Assembly: GCA_910576325.1 (NCBI GenBank)
Contig: CAJTIM010000016.1
Coordinates: 1-64,000, forward strand
Length of the DNA: 64,000 nucleotides
Direction: 5' to 3'
DNA from: Clostridia bacterium
GTDB taxonomy: Bacteria; Bacillota; Clostridia; Lachnospirales; Lachnospiraceae
The translations under genes and the position numbers were made by a program. Below the pieces are notes generated by a model, which made no database searches, was not told where the DNA came from, and was given only the letters and a program-made list of their open reading frames with translations. This document shows positions 36,444 to 44,854 of the stretch, piece after piece. Positions within the stretch are counted from its first letter, which is position 1; each line of letters begins with the position of its first letter.

Positions 36444-36622
36444 AGTCCAGCTAAGAAATGTCAAGCGATTTAGATAATTTTTTTGCCGGACGGTAAAGTC
36501 GCAAAGACGCACGAGAGGAACTTTTATGAGTGCCCTTTCGAATAAAAGTTACTCTCATCACAGGTGCGCCGAAGCGACTTTACCCTTTAGTGCCGTCGCG
36601 CAGCGACTTCAAATAGGAGGAA
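36444..36622 (+). repeat. Structured intergenic repeat, copy C
   Basis: Stem 1 GTCCAGC (36445-36451) with GCCGGAC (36485-36491); stem 2 GTAAAGTCGC (36493-36502) with GCGACTTTAC (36574-36583); stem 3 GTCGC-GCA-GCGAC (36595-36607). It ends CAAATAGGAGGA, the ribosome binding site of the DUF4349 gene. Confidence 0.9.
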
Positions 36623-36626
36623 AAAT

Positions 36627-37679
36627 ATGGGAAAGGATATAAAGAAAGATATTAGAAGAATTGCCTTATTAGCGGCAGGCATCTTAATTTTAAGCGGCTG
36701 CGGCGCAAAGTATGCGGATACGGCGCCTGCTTCCGCACCGTCGATGTCAGAGGAAAGCTATGATGCGGGATATTATGATAATACATCTGCGGAATATGAG
36801 TCAGAGGAGGCTCCGGCGGAAGATGATTACGCAGCGGAGGAGGGCGGAGGCGGCATATCTTCCACCGCAGGAATCGACAGCATTGCCCCGACTGCCCAGA
36901 AGCTGATCAAAACCGTCTCTATGAGCATGGAGACAAAGGAATTTGATCCCCTTTTGGAAAACATCCGCAGCAAGGTAGAGGAATTGGGCGGATACATAGA
37001 AAGCTCCGAAGTTTCCGGAAGCAGTTACTACAGCTTGTATGAGAGCCGCCGCGCGTGGATGAAGCTGCGGATTCCCTCTGACAAGCTGGACGGCTTTGTA
37101 ACTGTGGTCAGCGAGCTTGGCAACGTAACGAATAAAAGCGAGTCCGTTGAGGACATCACTCTTCGGTATGTGGATGTGGAAAGCCATAAAAAGGCATTGG
37201 AAACCGAGCAGACGCGTCTTCTGGAGCTTTTGGAAAAGGCTGAATCTATGGAGGATATTCTCACCATCGAGAGCCGTCTTTCCCAGGTGCGCTATGAGCT
37301 TCAGTCCTACGGCTCCACTCTTAGGACCTTTGACAACCAGGTAAGCTACAGTACGGTGGACATTGACATCCGCGAGGTAGAGCGTGTGGCTCCGGTGGTG
37401 GAAGAGCTGACCTTCTTCCAGGAAATCAGAATCCGTCTGTCCGACAATTTCTATGACATCGGCCGGGATCTTCGCAGCTTTGCCATCTGGTTTATCAGTT
37501 CTCTGCCCTATCTTATTATATGGGCCGTTATAATTGTGGTTGCGGTACGGCTTGTGAGAAAGCTGATATGGAAGAAGCCCTTCTTTGGAAGAAAAAGGAA
37601 GCAAAGAAAGGAAGAAATGGAAAAAATACAGTCCGGGGAAGAAGGGAAGAGTCAGGAACAGGAGAAAGATTTAGAGTAA
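36627..37679 (+). CDS. DUF4349 lipoprotein
   Basis: 350 aa. Lipoprotein signal ending LILSGC (Cys near residue 28), an acidic Ser/Tyr/Glu linker, then the DUF4349 domain (about 88-265) with KTVSMSMETKEFDPLLENIR and a central coiled coil around HKKALETEQTRLLELLEKAE. A membrane segment IWFISSLPYLIIWAVIIVVA near 288-312 and a basic, Lys/Glu-rich tail follow. It is the third gene after the sigma and anti-sigma pair, separated by repeat copy C, and may be a target or sensor of that system. Confidence 0.88.
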   Translation: MGKDIKKDIRRIALLAAGILILSGCGAKYADTAPASAPSMSEESYDAGYYDNTSAEYESEEAPAEDDYAAEEGGGGISSTAGIDSIAPTAQKLIKTVSMSMETKEFDPLLENIRSKVEELGGYIESSEVSGSSYYSLYESRRAWMKLRIPSDKLDGFVTVVSELGNVTNKSESVEDITLRYVDVESHKKALETEQTRLLELLEKAESMEDILTIESRLSQVRYELQSYGSTLRTFDNQVSYSTVDIDIREVERVAPVVEELTFFQEIRIRLSDNFYDIGRDLRSFAIWFISSLPYLIIWAVIIVVAVRLVRKLIWKKPFFGRKRKQRKEEMEKIQSGEEGKSQEQEKDLE

Positions 37680-37743
37680 GAGAAGAGACAAAAACCGTTC
37701 CGCCGCGCAAAAAGATTCTGCTGCGGCCGGGTGAACGGAATGT

Positions 37744-37790
37744 AAAGTCAAAGACTCCACGGCAGCGGCTATGGGGTCTTTGGCTTTTGC
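37744..37790 (+). terminator. Terminator after the DUF4349 gene
   Basis: AAAGTCAAAGACTCC (37744-37758) pairs with GGGGTCTTTGGCTTT (37773-37787), G-U pairs included, followed by TGCGG. Downstream, TGACA-AA-TGTCA near 37811-37822 is a small palindrome before the sugar operon. No gene lies in 37680-37919. Confidence 0.65.
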
Positions 37791-37919
37791 GGAACATCCG
37801 CCGTTAAAAAGTGACAAATGTCATAGAGAATTTATTACAAAATACAGGTGCGCGGAAACCGAAAATTTTTTATGATAATTACTGTAACAAAGAAAAAATT
37901 TTCAAGGGAGGATTTTAAA

Positions 37920-38945
37920 ATGAAGAAAAAAATTCTTAGCGCACTGTTGTGTACCGCAATGCTTGCAGCAGCGGTAGCAGGATGTGGAAGCAAGCCGGCA
38001 GAAGCTCCGGCGGAGGCGCCTGCAGAGGAAGCTCCGGCAGAAACGCCGGCAGAGGATGGGGGAGACGATGCGGAGGCGCCTGCAAAGAGCGGCGGACGCG
38101 TATTCGGCTACACCTGTATGGACGGAACAAATCCCTTCTTCGTAGCGCTTGAGGGAGCTATCCGCGAGGTAGTAGAGGCTAACGGCGATACACTGCTTAC
38201 GGTAGACCCGGGCAATGATTCCAACACTCAGATCGATCAGATTGAGGACTTGATTTCCAGAGGCGTTGAGATTATGTTTGTAAATCCGGTAGATGCGGAC
38301 GGCATTATTCCGGCGCTGGATGCACTGAAGGAAGCAGACATTCCGATGTTCGGCTTTGACACCCAGGTTGGCGATATGAGCTATCTGGTATCCTATGCAG
38401 GCTCCGACAACTACAATGCAGGCTATGTATGCGGCGAGGATCTGGCAAAGAAGGTTCCCGAGGGCGGTGACATTCTGGTGCTTGACTCTCCGACCATGCA
38501 GTCCGTAACTGACAGAACCGACGGCTTTTTGAAGGCTATCGAGGATTCCGGCGTAACCTTCAATATAGTAGGACAGCAGGATGCCCAGGGAAATCAGCAG
38601 GTGGCAAATGAGAAGGCAACTGACCTTCTGACCGCTCATCCTGATGTAGTAGCTATCTTCGGCGGCAACGATCCCACGGCTCTCGGTGCATACGCAGCGG
38701 CAGACGCAGCCGGCGTAACCCCGCTTATCTACGGTGTGGACGGTTCTCCTGACGTGAAGAAGCTTCTTGAGGACACCATACTGGAAGGTACGGGAGCACA
38801 GTCTCCCATCACCATCGGCAAGACCATTGCCGAGACCGCATACGAGTGGCTGGACGGCAAGGAAGTAGAAGCCTTTATCCCCATTGAGACTTTCCTTATC
38901 ACCTCTGACAATGTAGGCGACTACGGTCTGGACGGATGGCAGTAA
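37920..38945 (+). CDS. Sugar ABC transporter substrate-binding lipoprotein (CUT2, RbsB/MglB type)
   Basis: 341 aa from ATG 37920 after GGGAGGATTTTAAA. Lipoprotein signal with Cys in AVAGCGS, a repetitive Pro/Ala/Glu linker to about residue 55, then a type I periplasmic fold: GYTCMDGTNPFFVALEGAI, IMFVNPVDADGI, FGGNDPTALGAY and YGVDGSPD. Binds a pentose or hexose outside the membrane. It is followed by a terminator-like hairpin and then the ATPase and permease genes, an order that gives more binding protein than transporter. Confidence 0.93.
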   Translation: MKKKILSALLCTAMLAAAVAGCGSKPAEAPAEAPAEEAPAETPAEDGGDDAEAPAKSGGRVFGYTCMDGTNPFFVALEGAIREVVEANGDTLLTVDPGNDSNTQIDQIEDLISRGVEIMFVNPVDADGIIPALDALKEADIPMFGFDTQVGDMSYLVSYAGSDNYNAGYVCGEDLAKKVPEGGDILVLDSPTMQSVTDRTDGFLKAIEDSGVTFNIVGQQDAQGNQQVANEKATDLLTAHPDVVAIFGGNDPTALGAYAAADAAGVTPLIYGVDGSPDVKKLLEDTILEGTGAQSPITIGKTIAETAYEWLDGKEVEAFIPIETFLITSDNVGDYGLDGWQ

Positions 38946-39002
38946 GAAGAAGGCGGCAAAACGCTGATAAGAAATTGAGTGACTGATAAAACAGGAAAAA
39001 AG

Positions 39003-39037
39003 AGGGCTTTGGTCCATAGACGGAGCAAAGCCCTTTT
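39003..39037 (+). terminator. Hairpin between binding-protein and ATPase genes
   Basis: GGGCTTTG (39004-39011) and CAAAGCCC (39026-39033) followed by TTTT. Probably a partial terminator that lowers expression of the downstream transporter genes. Confidence 0.75.
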
Positions 39038-39091
39038 GCCAAGTATTCTATTTCCGATGTGATAGTTTTAAAAGACAGGTGGTGGCGATGC

Positions 39092-40576
39092 GTGAGTGAA
39101 CAGTATTTACTTGAAATGAAAGGAATCCATAAATCCTTCCCCGGTGTCAAGGCCCTTCAGAATGTAGGTCTGCAGTTAAAGGCCGGAGAAGTACATGCGC
39201 TTCTGGGGGAGAACGGCGCCGGTAAATCCACTCTGATTAAAGTACTGGGTGGTATTTACCATGCAGAAGAGGGAGAGATCTACATAGACGGCCAAAAGGC
39301 GGCCATCAACGGTGTTGTGGCGGCACGGGAGGCGGGCATTTCCATAGTGCACCAGGAACTGGTTCTGGTTCCCTATATGACCGTTGCCGAGAATATTTTT
39401 CTGGGCCGCGAGCCGGGAAGCAAAATGAATATTAACCGTAAGCAGATGACAGAGGAAGCACAGAAGCTTATGGATACGTATGAGATGAACATCAATGCGG
39501 ATACGCTGGTGGAACATCTGACCATTGCGCAGCAGCAGATGGTTGAGATTGTAAAGGCAATCTCCTTTAATTCTAAAATTTTGGTTATGGATGAGCCGAC
39601 CTCATCCATCTCGGACAAGGAAGTGGGCTTCCTGTTTGAGACTATGCGTGCCCTTACGAAAAAAGGCGTGGGCATTATCTATATTTCTCATAAAATGAGT
39701 GAACTGGAAGAGATTTGTGATCGGGTAACTGTCATGCGTGACGGGGAGACCGTCGGAACCAAGGTGGTGAAGGAGACGACAAAGGATGAACTCATTGCCA
39801 TGATGGTTGGGCGGGAGCTGACCAATTATTATACACGGGATTATCTGGAGCCGGGGGAGGTAGTGCTTAAGTGTGAGCACATTTCAGATAATAAGATGGC
39901 AAAGGATGCCACCTTTGAACTTCGAAGGGGAGAGATTATCGGCTTTGCAGGATTGGTGGGTGCGGGAAGAAGCGAGACCATGAAGGCAGTATTCGGGCTG
40001 GCAGACCATATGTCCGGCGAGGTCTTTGTGGAGGGCCGGAAGGTGCAGATTAAATCTCCCATAGACGCGTTAAAATACGGAATCGCTCTGGTTCCCGAGA
40101 GCCGGAAGGAGGAAGGACTCTACAAGGTGCAGAGCGTGCGCTTTAATTCCACCATTGAGGTTCTTTCCCAATTTATCAAAAATCTGAGGGTGAATGTGAA
40201 AAAGGAGGAAGAGATCACTCAGAAATACATTGATATGATGGGAACAAAGACACCGAGCCAGGAGCAGATTATCGGCAATCTCTCCGGCGGAAATCAGCAG
40301 AAGGTTATGATCGGACGCTGGCTTGCCACAGCTCCCAAAATTTTAATCCTGGATGAGCCTACCCGCGGCGTGGATGTAGGCGCAAAGGCGGAAATTTACG
40401 GGATTATGAACGAACTGGTAAAACAGGGAATGTCTATCATTATGATTTCATCCGAGCTGCCGGAAATTATCAATATGAGCGACCGGATTTATGTTATGAA
40501 TGAGGGCCGTGTTACCGGATGCCTGGATCATGCGGACGTTACTCAGGAAAAGATCATGCAGCTTGCGGCAAAGTAA
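39092..40576 (+). CDS. Sugar ABC transporter ATP-binding protein (RbsA/MglA type)
   Basis: 494 aa with two fused ATPase domains, the CUT2 layout. First domain: Walker A LLGENGAGKST, signature LTIAQQQMVEI, Walker B ILVMDEPTSSI. Second domain: degenerate P-loop GLVGAGRSETM, intact signature LSGGNQQKVMIG, ILDEPTRGVDVGA. GTG 39092 after AGGTGG is preferred over an ATG at 39059 that lacks an SD. Feeds energy to the permease at 40601. Confidence 0.94.
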   Translation: MSEQYLLEMKGIHKSFPGVKALQNVGLQLKAGEVHALLGENGAGKSTLIKVLGGIYHAEEGEIYIDGQKAAINGVVAAREAGISIVHQELVLVPYMTVAENIFLGREPGSKMNINRKQMTEEAQKLMDTYEMNINADTLVEHLTIAQQQMVEIVKAISFNSKILVMDEPTSSISDKEVGFLFETMRALTKKGVGIIYISHKMSELEEICDRVTVMRDGETVGTKVVKETTKDELIAMMVGRELTNYYTRDYLEPGEVVLKCEHISDNKMAKDATFELRRGEIIGFAGLVGAGRSETMKAVFGLADHMSGEVFVEGRKVQIKSPIDALKYGIALVPESRKEEGLYKVQSVRFNSTIEVLSQFIKNLRVNVKKEEEITQKYIDMMGTKTPSQEQIIGNLSGGNQQKVMIGRWLATAPKILILDEPTRGVDVGAKAEIYGIMNELVKQGMSIIMISSELPEIINMSDRIYVMNEGRVTGCLDHADVTQEKIMQLAAK

Positions 40577-40600
40577 GAGCGAAGTGAAGGAGGAGAAGCT

Positions 40601-41572
40601 ATGGCAGCCAGATTAAAGAATGGAATTGTCAGATATTTCAAGGATAATATTGGTATTATAATTGCATTGTTGGTAATGTGTATTTTTTTGGTTGTGTTCC
40701 CCACCACAAGGGCTACATTTCTGACGCCGAAGAATGTGTTCAATATTCTTCGTCAGAACGCATCCAATTTATTTTTAGCCACTGGTATGACTATGGTCAT
40801 TATCTTAGGAGGCATTGAACTTTCGGTTGGTTCTGTGATTGCACTTTCCGGCGTTGTGGCGGCAGGCTGCGTGATCAATTTCGGCCTTCCCGAGATTGTG
40901 GGATTTCTTGCGGCTATCGGCGTGGGAGCGCTTGTAGGTATGTTCAACGGCTTTGTCATCTGCAAGACGGATATTCCGCCTTTTATTGTGACCCTGGCAT
41001 CTATGAACATTACCAAAGGAATCGCCCTGGTGCTTACCGGAGGCTCTCCCATCCGCTGTATGACAGATACATTCAAGTTTCCGGGAGCCGGCTATGTTGG
41101 CCCGGTGCCGACGCCTGTCATTTTGATGATTATTGTATTTATCATCGCGGCGTTTATGATTAATCGGACACAGCTGGGACGACATATCTATGCGGTGGGC
41201 GGCAACGCACAGGCGGCAAAATTTTCCGGTATCAATGTGCAGAAGGTAAAATTTATTGTTTACACCTACACGGGCATTATGTCCGGTATTGCAGGCCTGG
41301 TGGTTGCTTCCCGTCTGTATTCCGGCCAGCCCACGGCAGGAGACGGCGCAGAGATGGATGCCATTGCGGCGGTAGTGGTAGGTGGTACTTCCATGAGCGG
41401 CGGTTCCGGGCGTCTCGGCGGCACTTTGATCGGCGTTCTGATCATCGGCGTACTGAACAACGGCCTGAACCTGTTAGGAGTAGATTCCAACTGGCAGTAT
41501 ATCGTTAAGGGCTTGGTTATCCTTCTTGCGGTATATGTAGACTTCATCCGGAATAAAAAGGCAGGAAGATAA
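40601..41572 (+). CDS. Sugar ABC transporter permease (RbsC/MglC type)
   Basis: 323 aa with eight to ten membrane segments. The signature NASNLFLATGMTMVIILGGI then ELSVGSV and the loop GGNAQAAKFSGINVQKVKFI are typical of the family. AAGGAGGAGAAGCT precedes the ATG, 24 bp after the ATPase gene. Confidence 0.94.
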   Translation: MAARLKNGIVRYFKDNIGIIIALLVMCIFLVVFPTTRATFLTPKNVFNILRQNASNLFLATGMTMVIILGGIELSVGSVIALSGVVAAGCVINFGLPEIVGFLAAIGVGALVGMFNGFVICKTDIPPFIVTLASMNITKGIALVLTGGSPIRCMTDTFKFPGAGYVGPVPTPVILMIIVFIIAAFMINRTQLGRHIYAVGGNAQAAKFSGINVQKVKFIVYTYTGIMSGIAGLVVASRLYSGQPTAGDGAEMDAIAAVVVGGTSMSGGSGRLGGTLIGVLIIGVLNNGLNLLGVDSNWQYIVKGLVILLAVYVDFIRNKKAGR

Positions 41573-41629
41573 AAAGTACCGATTTATACCAAAAGTCTCT
41601 GCGGCCTTCCGGCCAAGGAGGCTTTTGTA

Positions 41630-42586
41630 ATGGAGAAGAAGATGAAAAAAAGTACTTTAGCAATTGGATTTCTGGTTGGATTTTGCATCTTGACAGGCTG
41701 CGGGATGATGCGGGACAATAAAGAAGAGCATACTCCCCGGGTTTTCGGCGCCACCTATATGACCAGGAACAATCCGTACTTTGACGTGCTCCATGAAGCC
41801 ATAGAGGAGGGTGTCTCCGGAAACGGGGATATTCTCATATCCAGAGACCCAAACCAAGATCAGGAAAGGCAGAATGCCCAGATCATGGAGATGATTGAGG
41901 AAGGGATCGAAGTGCTCTTTTTAAATCCGGTGGACTGGGAGAAGGTGGAGCCTGCCCTGGAGGCATGCCGGGAGGCCGGCGTTGTGGTGATTAACGTGGA
42001 TACTGTCGTAAAGGACAGGGAATATGTGGTTACTGTCATTGAGACAGACAACTATCGGGCCGGCGTTCTCTGCGCAGAGGACATGATGAAGAGAGTGGAC
42101 AGCGCGCGGATTGTGATCATAGACAATCCCATACAGACCTCAATTACAAACCGCGTCCGGGGCTTTCTGGATACCATTGAGGGAAATGACAGCTACCAGG
42201 TGGTGTATACCCAGGCAGGAGCGGGAGAATTTGAGGTGTCGGCGGATGTGATAGGGGAATTTCTCAAAAAGGATATGGAGTTTAATGTCGTACTGGGAGG
42301 AAACGATCCAAGCGCCCTGGGAGCTTTGGCAGCCCTGCAGCAATATCACAGAGAGGAAGGGGTTTTGATCTACGGGATTGACGGCTCGCCGGATTTTAAG
42401 GCCATGTTAGAGCTTGGAGCCGTGTCGGGAACCAGCGCTCAGAGCCCCAAGACTATTGGCGAGGTAGCAGTAAAGAAGGCTTATGATTATCTGAATGGGG
42501 CGGAAATCGAACCCTATATCAGCATTGAGCCTTACATGATTACCAGGGAAAACCTAAACGCCTATGAAATTAATGGCTGGCAATAA
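41630..42586 (+). CDS. Second sugar-binding lipoprotein (type I periplasmic fold), likely sensor partner
   Basis: 318 aa, start after AAGGAGGCTTTTGTA; a GGCC-TTCC-GGCC hairpin lies just upstream of the SD. Lipoprotein signal FLVGFCILTGCG. The fold parallels the first binding protein (FGATYMTRNNPYFDVLHEAI, VLFLNPVDWEKV, VLGGNDPSALGAL, YGIDGSPDF). It has a short linker and lies directly before a histidine kinase. In Clostridium the XylFII-LytS pair uses such a protein to pass sugar signals to the kinase; a similar role is inferred here. Confidence 0.88.
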   Translation: MEKKMKKSTLAIGFLVGFCILTGCGMMRDNKEEHTPRVFGATYMTRNNPYFDVLHEAIEEGVSGNGDILISRDPNQDQERQNAQIMEMIEEGIEVLFLNPVDWEKVEPALEACREAGVVVINVDTVVKDREYVVTVIETDNYRAGVLCAEDMMKRVDSARIVIIDNPIQTSITNRVRGFLDTIEGNDSYQVVYTQAGAGEFEVSADVIGEFLKKDMEFNVVLGGNDPSALGALAALQQYHREEGVLIYGIDGSPDFKAMLELGAVSGTSAQSPKTIGEVAVKKAYDYLNGAEIEPYISIEPYMITRENLNAYEINGWQ

Positions 42587-42818
42587 AACAGCAAGGCCCG
42601 GACAGCACATAGAAGGATTTACGGACGCATGTATTAAGCGGCCGGAAATTCTTCTCAGAGGGATGTGCGGTCGGGGGCTTGCGGAACTGGAATAGAAGGC
42701 AATAAAACAGCAAGGCCCGGACAGCACATAGAAGGATTTACGGACGCATGTATTAAGCGGCCGGAAATTCTTCTCAGAGGGATGTGCGGCCCGGGGCTTG
42801 CGGAACCGGAATAATAAT
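42581..42818 (+). repeat. Two tandem 119-bp hairpin units
   Basis: CAATAAAACAGCAAGGCCCG starts at 42581 and again at 42700. Each unit folds on itself: GCAAGGCCCGGACAGCACAT with ATGTGCGG...GGGGCTTGC, and AGAAGGATTT with AAATTCTTCT. Each ends GCGGAACYGGAATA. The first unit overlaps the stop codon of the upstream gene and the second ends at the kinase start, so the spacer between the two genes is entirely repeat. Confidence 0.9.
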
Positions 42819-42819
42819 T

Positions 42820-44133
42820 ATGAGTGACAGTAAAGAACGCTTTGTAACGCTGCTTCAGGGAGCAATGCTGATTTTAAATGTTTTTTGTGTTGTGGCTATC
42901 TGTGTGCTTATCTATGTGACAACCAGAAAAATTATCGGCAATTATGATGCCCGGGAGTTTTTAAATGCGATAGATTCTTTTCCGGAAAATCCCCAAAATG
43001 ATATGATTATCTGCATGGGCTTTATGGGAGTTCTCATACTGACCTTTCTGGTACGTCATCTCTGGAGGGAGATCCCGAACAAATGGAATGTGGCGACATT
43101 GATTCTGGATATGCTCGCGTGCAGCGTTGTGATTTATCTGCTGGACTTTAACTACAAGGGGCTGCTGCTTCTAGTCTTTGCCAGCGTGATTGCCTATGTA
43201 AAGGACGGCAAGATGAAGCTGGCCTTTGTAGCAATGGCAATTGCGGGCTATCTGGTGGCGGATTATGAGCTGCTGTCTATCTATATGCGGCTTTACAATA
43301 TTTCCGATTATATTCAGTACTACTCTTACAATACGCAGCAGTATCTTTTCAGCATCTACAACATACTGCTGTCTCTGAATATTATTTTGTTTATTGTCTA
43401 CTGTGTCTATGTGATCAATGTCCAGCGCGGTACCATCGAAGAGGTCAACCGACTTTACCATGAGCTGCAGACAGCCAATGAGCAGCTTCAGGAGTATGCG
43501 GATGTGACGGAGCACATGGCGCAGACAAAGGAGAGAAACCGCCTGGCCAGGGAGATTCACGACACCTTGGGACATACGCTTACGGGGATTGTTACCGGGC
43601 TGGACGCATGTCTGGCTTTGATTGACGTATCGCCGGAGCAGACAAGAAAGCAGCTGGCTCTGCTTTCAAAGGCAGGCAGGGAGGGAATCCAGGATATCCG
43701 GAGATCGGTGAATGAGCTTCGGCCGGATTCCCTGGAGCGTCTGAGCCTGGAGGTGGCTATCCGGAAGATGGTTACGGATATGAGCAAGGTTTCCGATGTC
43801 CGGATTCATTTTAAAACCGGGGAGAAGCATCTCAAATTTGATGAGGATGAGGAAAATGCCATCTACCGTGTGGTGCAGGAGAGCATTACCAACGCAGTCC
43901 GCCACGGGAAGGCAAAGGAGATCTGGATTACGCTGGAACGGATCGAAGGGGAGATGCTTCTGACAATCCGTGACAACGGAATCGGCTGCAAAGAGATGAA
44001 GAGCGGATTTGGAACAAAGCATATGAAAGAAAGAATCGAAATGCTGCGTGGAACGGTGACCTTTGACGGGCAGCGCCAGGGATTTACCGTAACTGCGCAT
44101 ATACCGATTCGCTGGGGGGAGAGCTATGATTAA
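42820..44133 (+). CDS. Sensor histidine kinase, HisKA_3 (NarL-partner) type
   Basis: 437 aa from ATG 42820 (weak SD; a longer frame from 42784 would read through the repeat). About six membrane segments in the first 215 residues, a short coiled coil, then the HisKA_3 domain with phosphorylated His in RNRLAREIHDTLGHTLTGIV, and a HATPase domain (IRDNGIGC, GFGTKHMKERI). Few residues lie outside the membrane, so it may need a binding-protein partner to sense sugar. Overlaps the regulator gene by 8 bp. Confidence 0.92.
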   Translation: MSDSKERFVTLLQGAMLILNVFCVVAICVLIYVTTRKIIGNYDAREFLNAIDSFPENPQNDMIICMGFMGVLILTFLVRHLWREIPNKWNVATLILDMLACSVVIYLLDFNYKGLLLLVFASVIAYVKDGKMKLAFVAMAIAGYLVADYELLSIYMRLYNISDYIQYYSYNTQQYLFSIYNILLSLNIILFIVYCVYVINVQRGTIEEVNRLYHELQTANEQLQEYADVTEHMAQTKERNRLAREIHDTLGHTLTGIVTGLDACLALIDVSPEQTRKQLALLSKAGREGIQDIRRSVNELRPDSLERLSLEVAIRKMVTDMSKVSDVRIHFKTGEKHLKFDEDEENAIYRVVQESITNAVRHGKAKEIWITLERIEGEMLLTIRDNGIGCKEMKSGFGTKHMKERIEMLRGTVTFDGQRQGFTVTAHIPIRWGESYD

Positions 44134-44797
44134 AGTTTTGATTGCAGATGACCAGGAGCTGATTCGGCAGAGTCTTCAGATTGTACTGGACAGCAAGGAA
44201 GGACTTGAGGTAACGGATGTGGCGGCGGACGGACAGGAGGTGATCCGGTGCGTCCGGAAGCAGAAGCCGGATGTGGTGCTGATGGATATCCGGATGCCCA
44301 AGATGGACGGTGTTCAGTGTACAAAGATTATCAAGGAGAATTATCCGCAGATTAAAATTATCATTCTTACTACCTTTGATGATGATGAGTATGTGTATAA
44401 TGCGCTGAAATTCGGCGCCAGCGGTTATCTTTTAAAGGGTGTTTCAATGGATGAACTCGAGAATGCCATTCGGACGGTATACGGCGGCCGGGCCATGATT
44501 AACCCGGATATTGCCACAAAGGTGCTGCGCCTGTTTTCCCGGATGGCCCAGGGAGATTATACGATTCCCGTGGGAAATAAGGGAGTGAAGGAGCTGACAA
44601 AGACGGAATGGAAAATTATTGCCCAGGTGGGGACCGGAGCGGCGAACAAGGAGATTGCGGATACTCTGAATCTGTCAGACGGAACGGTAAGGAACTATCT
44701 GAGCACTATTTTAAATAAATTGGATTTAAGGGATCGCACCCAGTTAGCTATCTGGGCGGTGCAGACGAATGCGGCGAAGCAGGCGCCGGAGGACTGA
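44126..44797 (+). CDS. Response regulator, NarL/FixJ family
   Basis: 223 aa. Receiver with IADDQE, phosphorylated Asp in VVLMDIRMPKMDG, Thr in IILTTFDDDE and Lys in GYLLKGVS; C-terminal LuxR-type helix-turn-helix (ELTKTEWKIIAQVGTGAANK, EIADTLNLSDGTVRNYLS). Partner of the kinase at 42820. Its probable targets are the flanking sugar transport genes. Confidence 0.94.
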   Translation: MIKVLIADDQELIRQSLQIVLDSKEGLEVTDVAADGQEVIRCVRKQKPDVVLMDIRMPKMDGVQCTKIIKENYPQIKIIILTTFDDDEYVYNALKFGASGYLLKGVSMDELENAIRTVYGGRAMINPDIATKVLRLFSRMAQGDYTIPVGNKGVKELTKTEWKIIAQVGTGAANKEIADTLNLSDGTVRNYLSTILNKLDLRDRTQLAIWAVQTNAAKQAPED

Positions 44798-44854
44798 AAG
44801 GCAGGGGCGGACAGGGCTGCTGCAGGATAAGGCGGCAGCCTCCGGGAGATGAAG

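Noticed and set aside
42784..42819. Upstream extension of the histidine kinase
   Set aside because: It would be encoded by the 119-bp repeat and lacks an SD; the ATG at 42820 fits the family.
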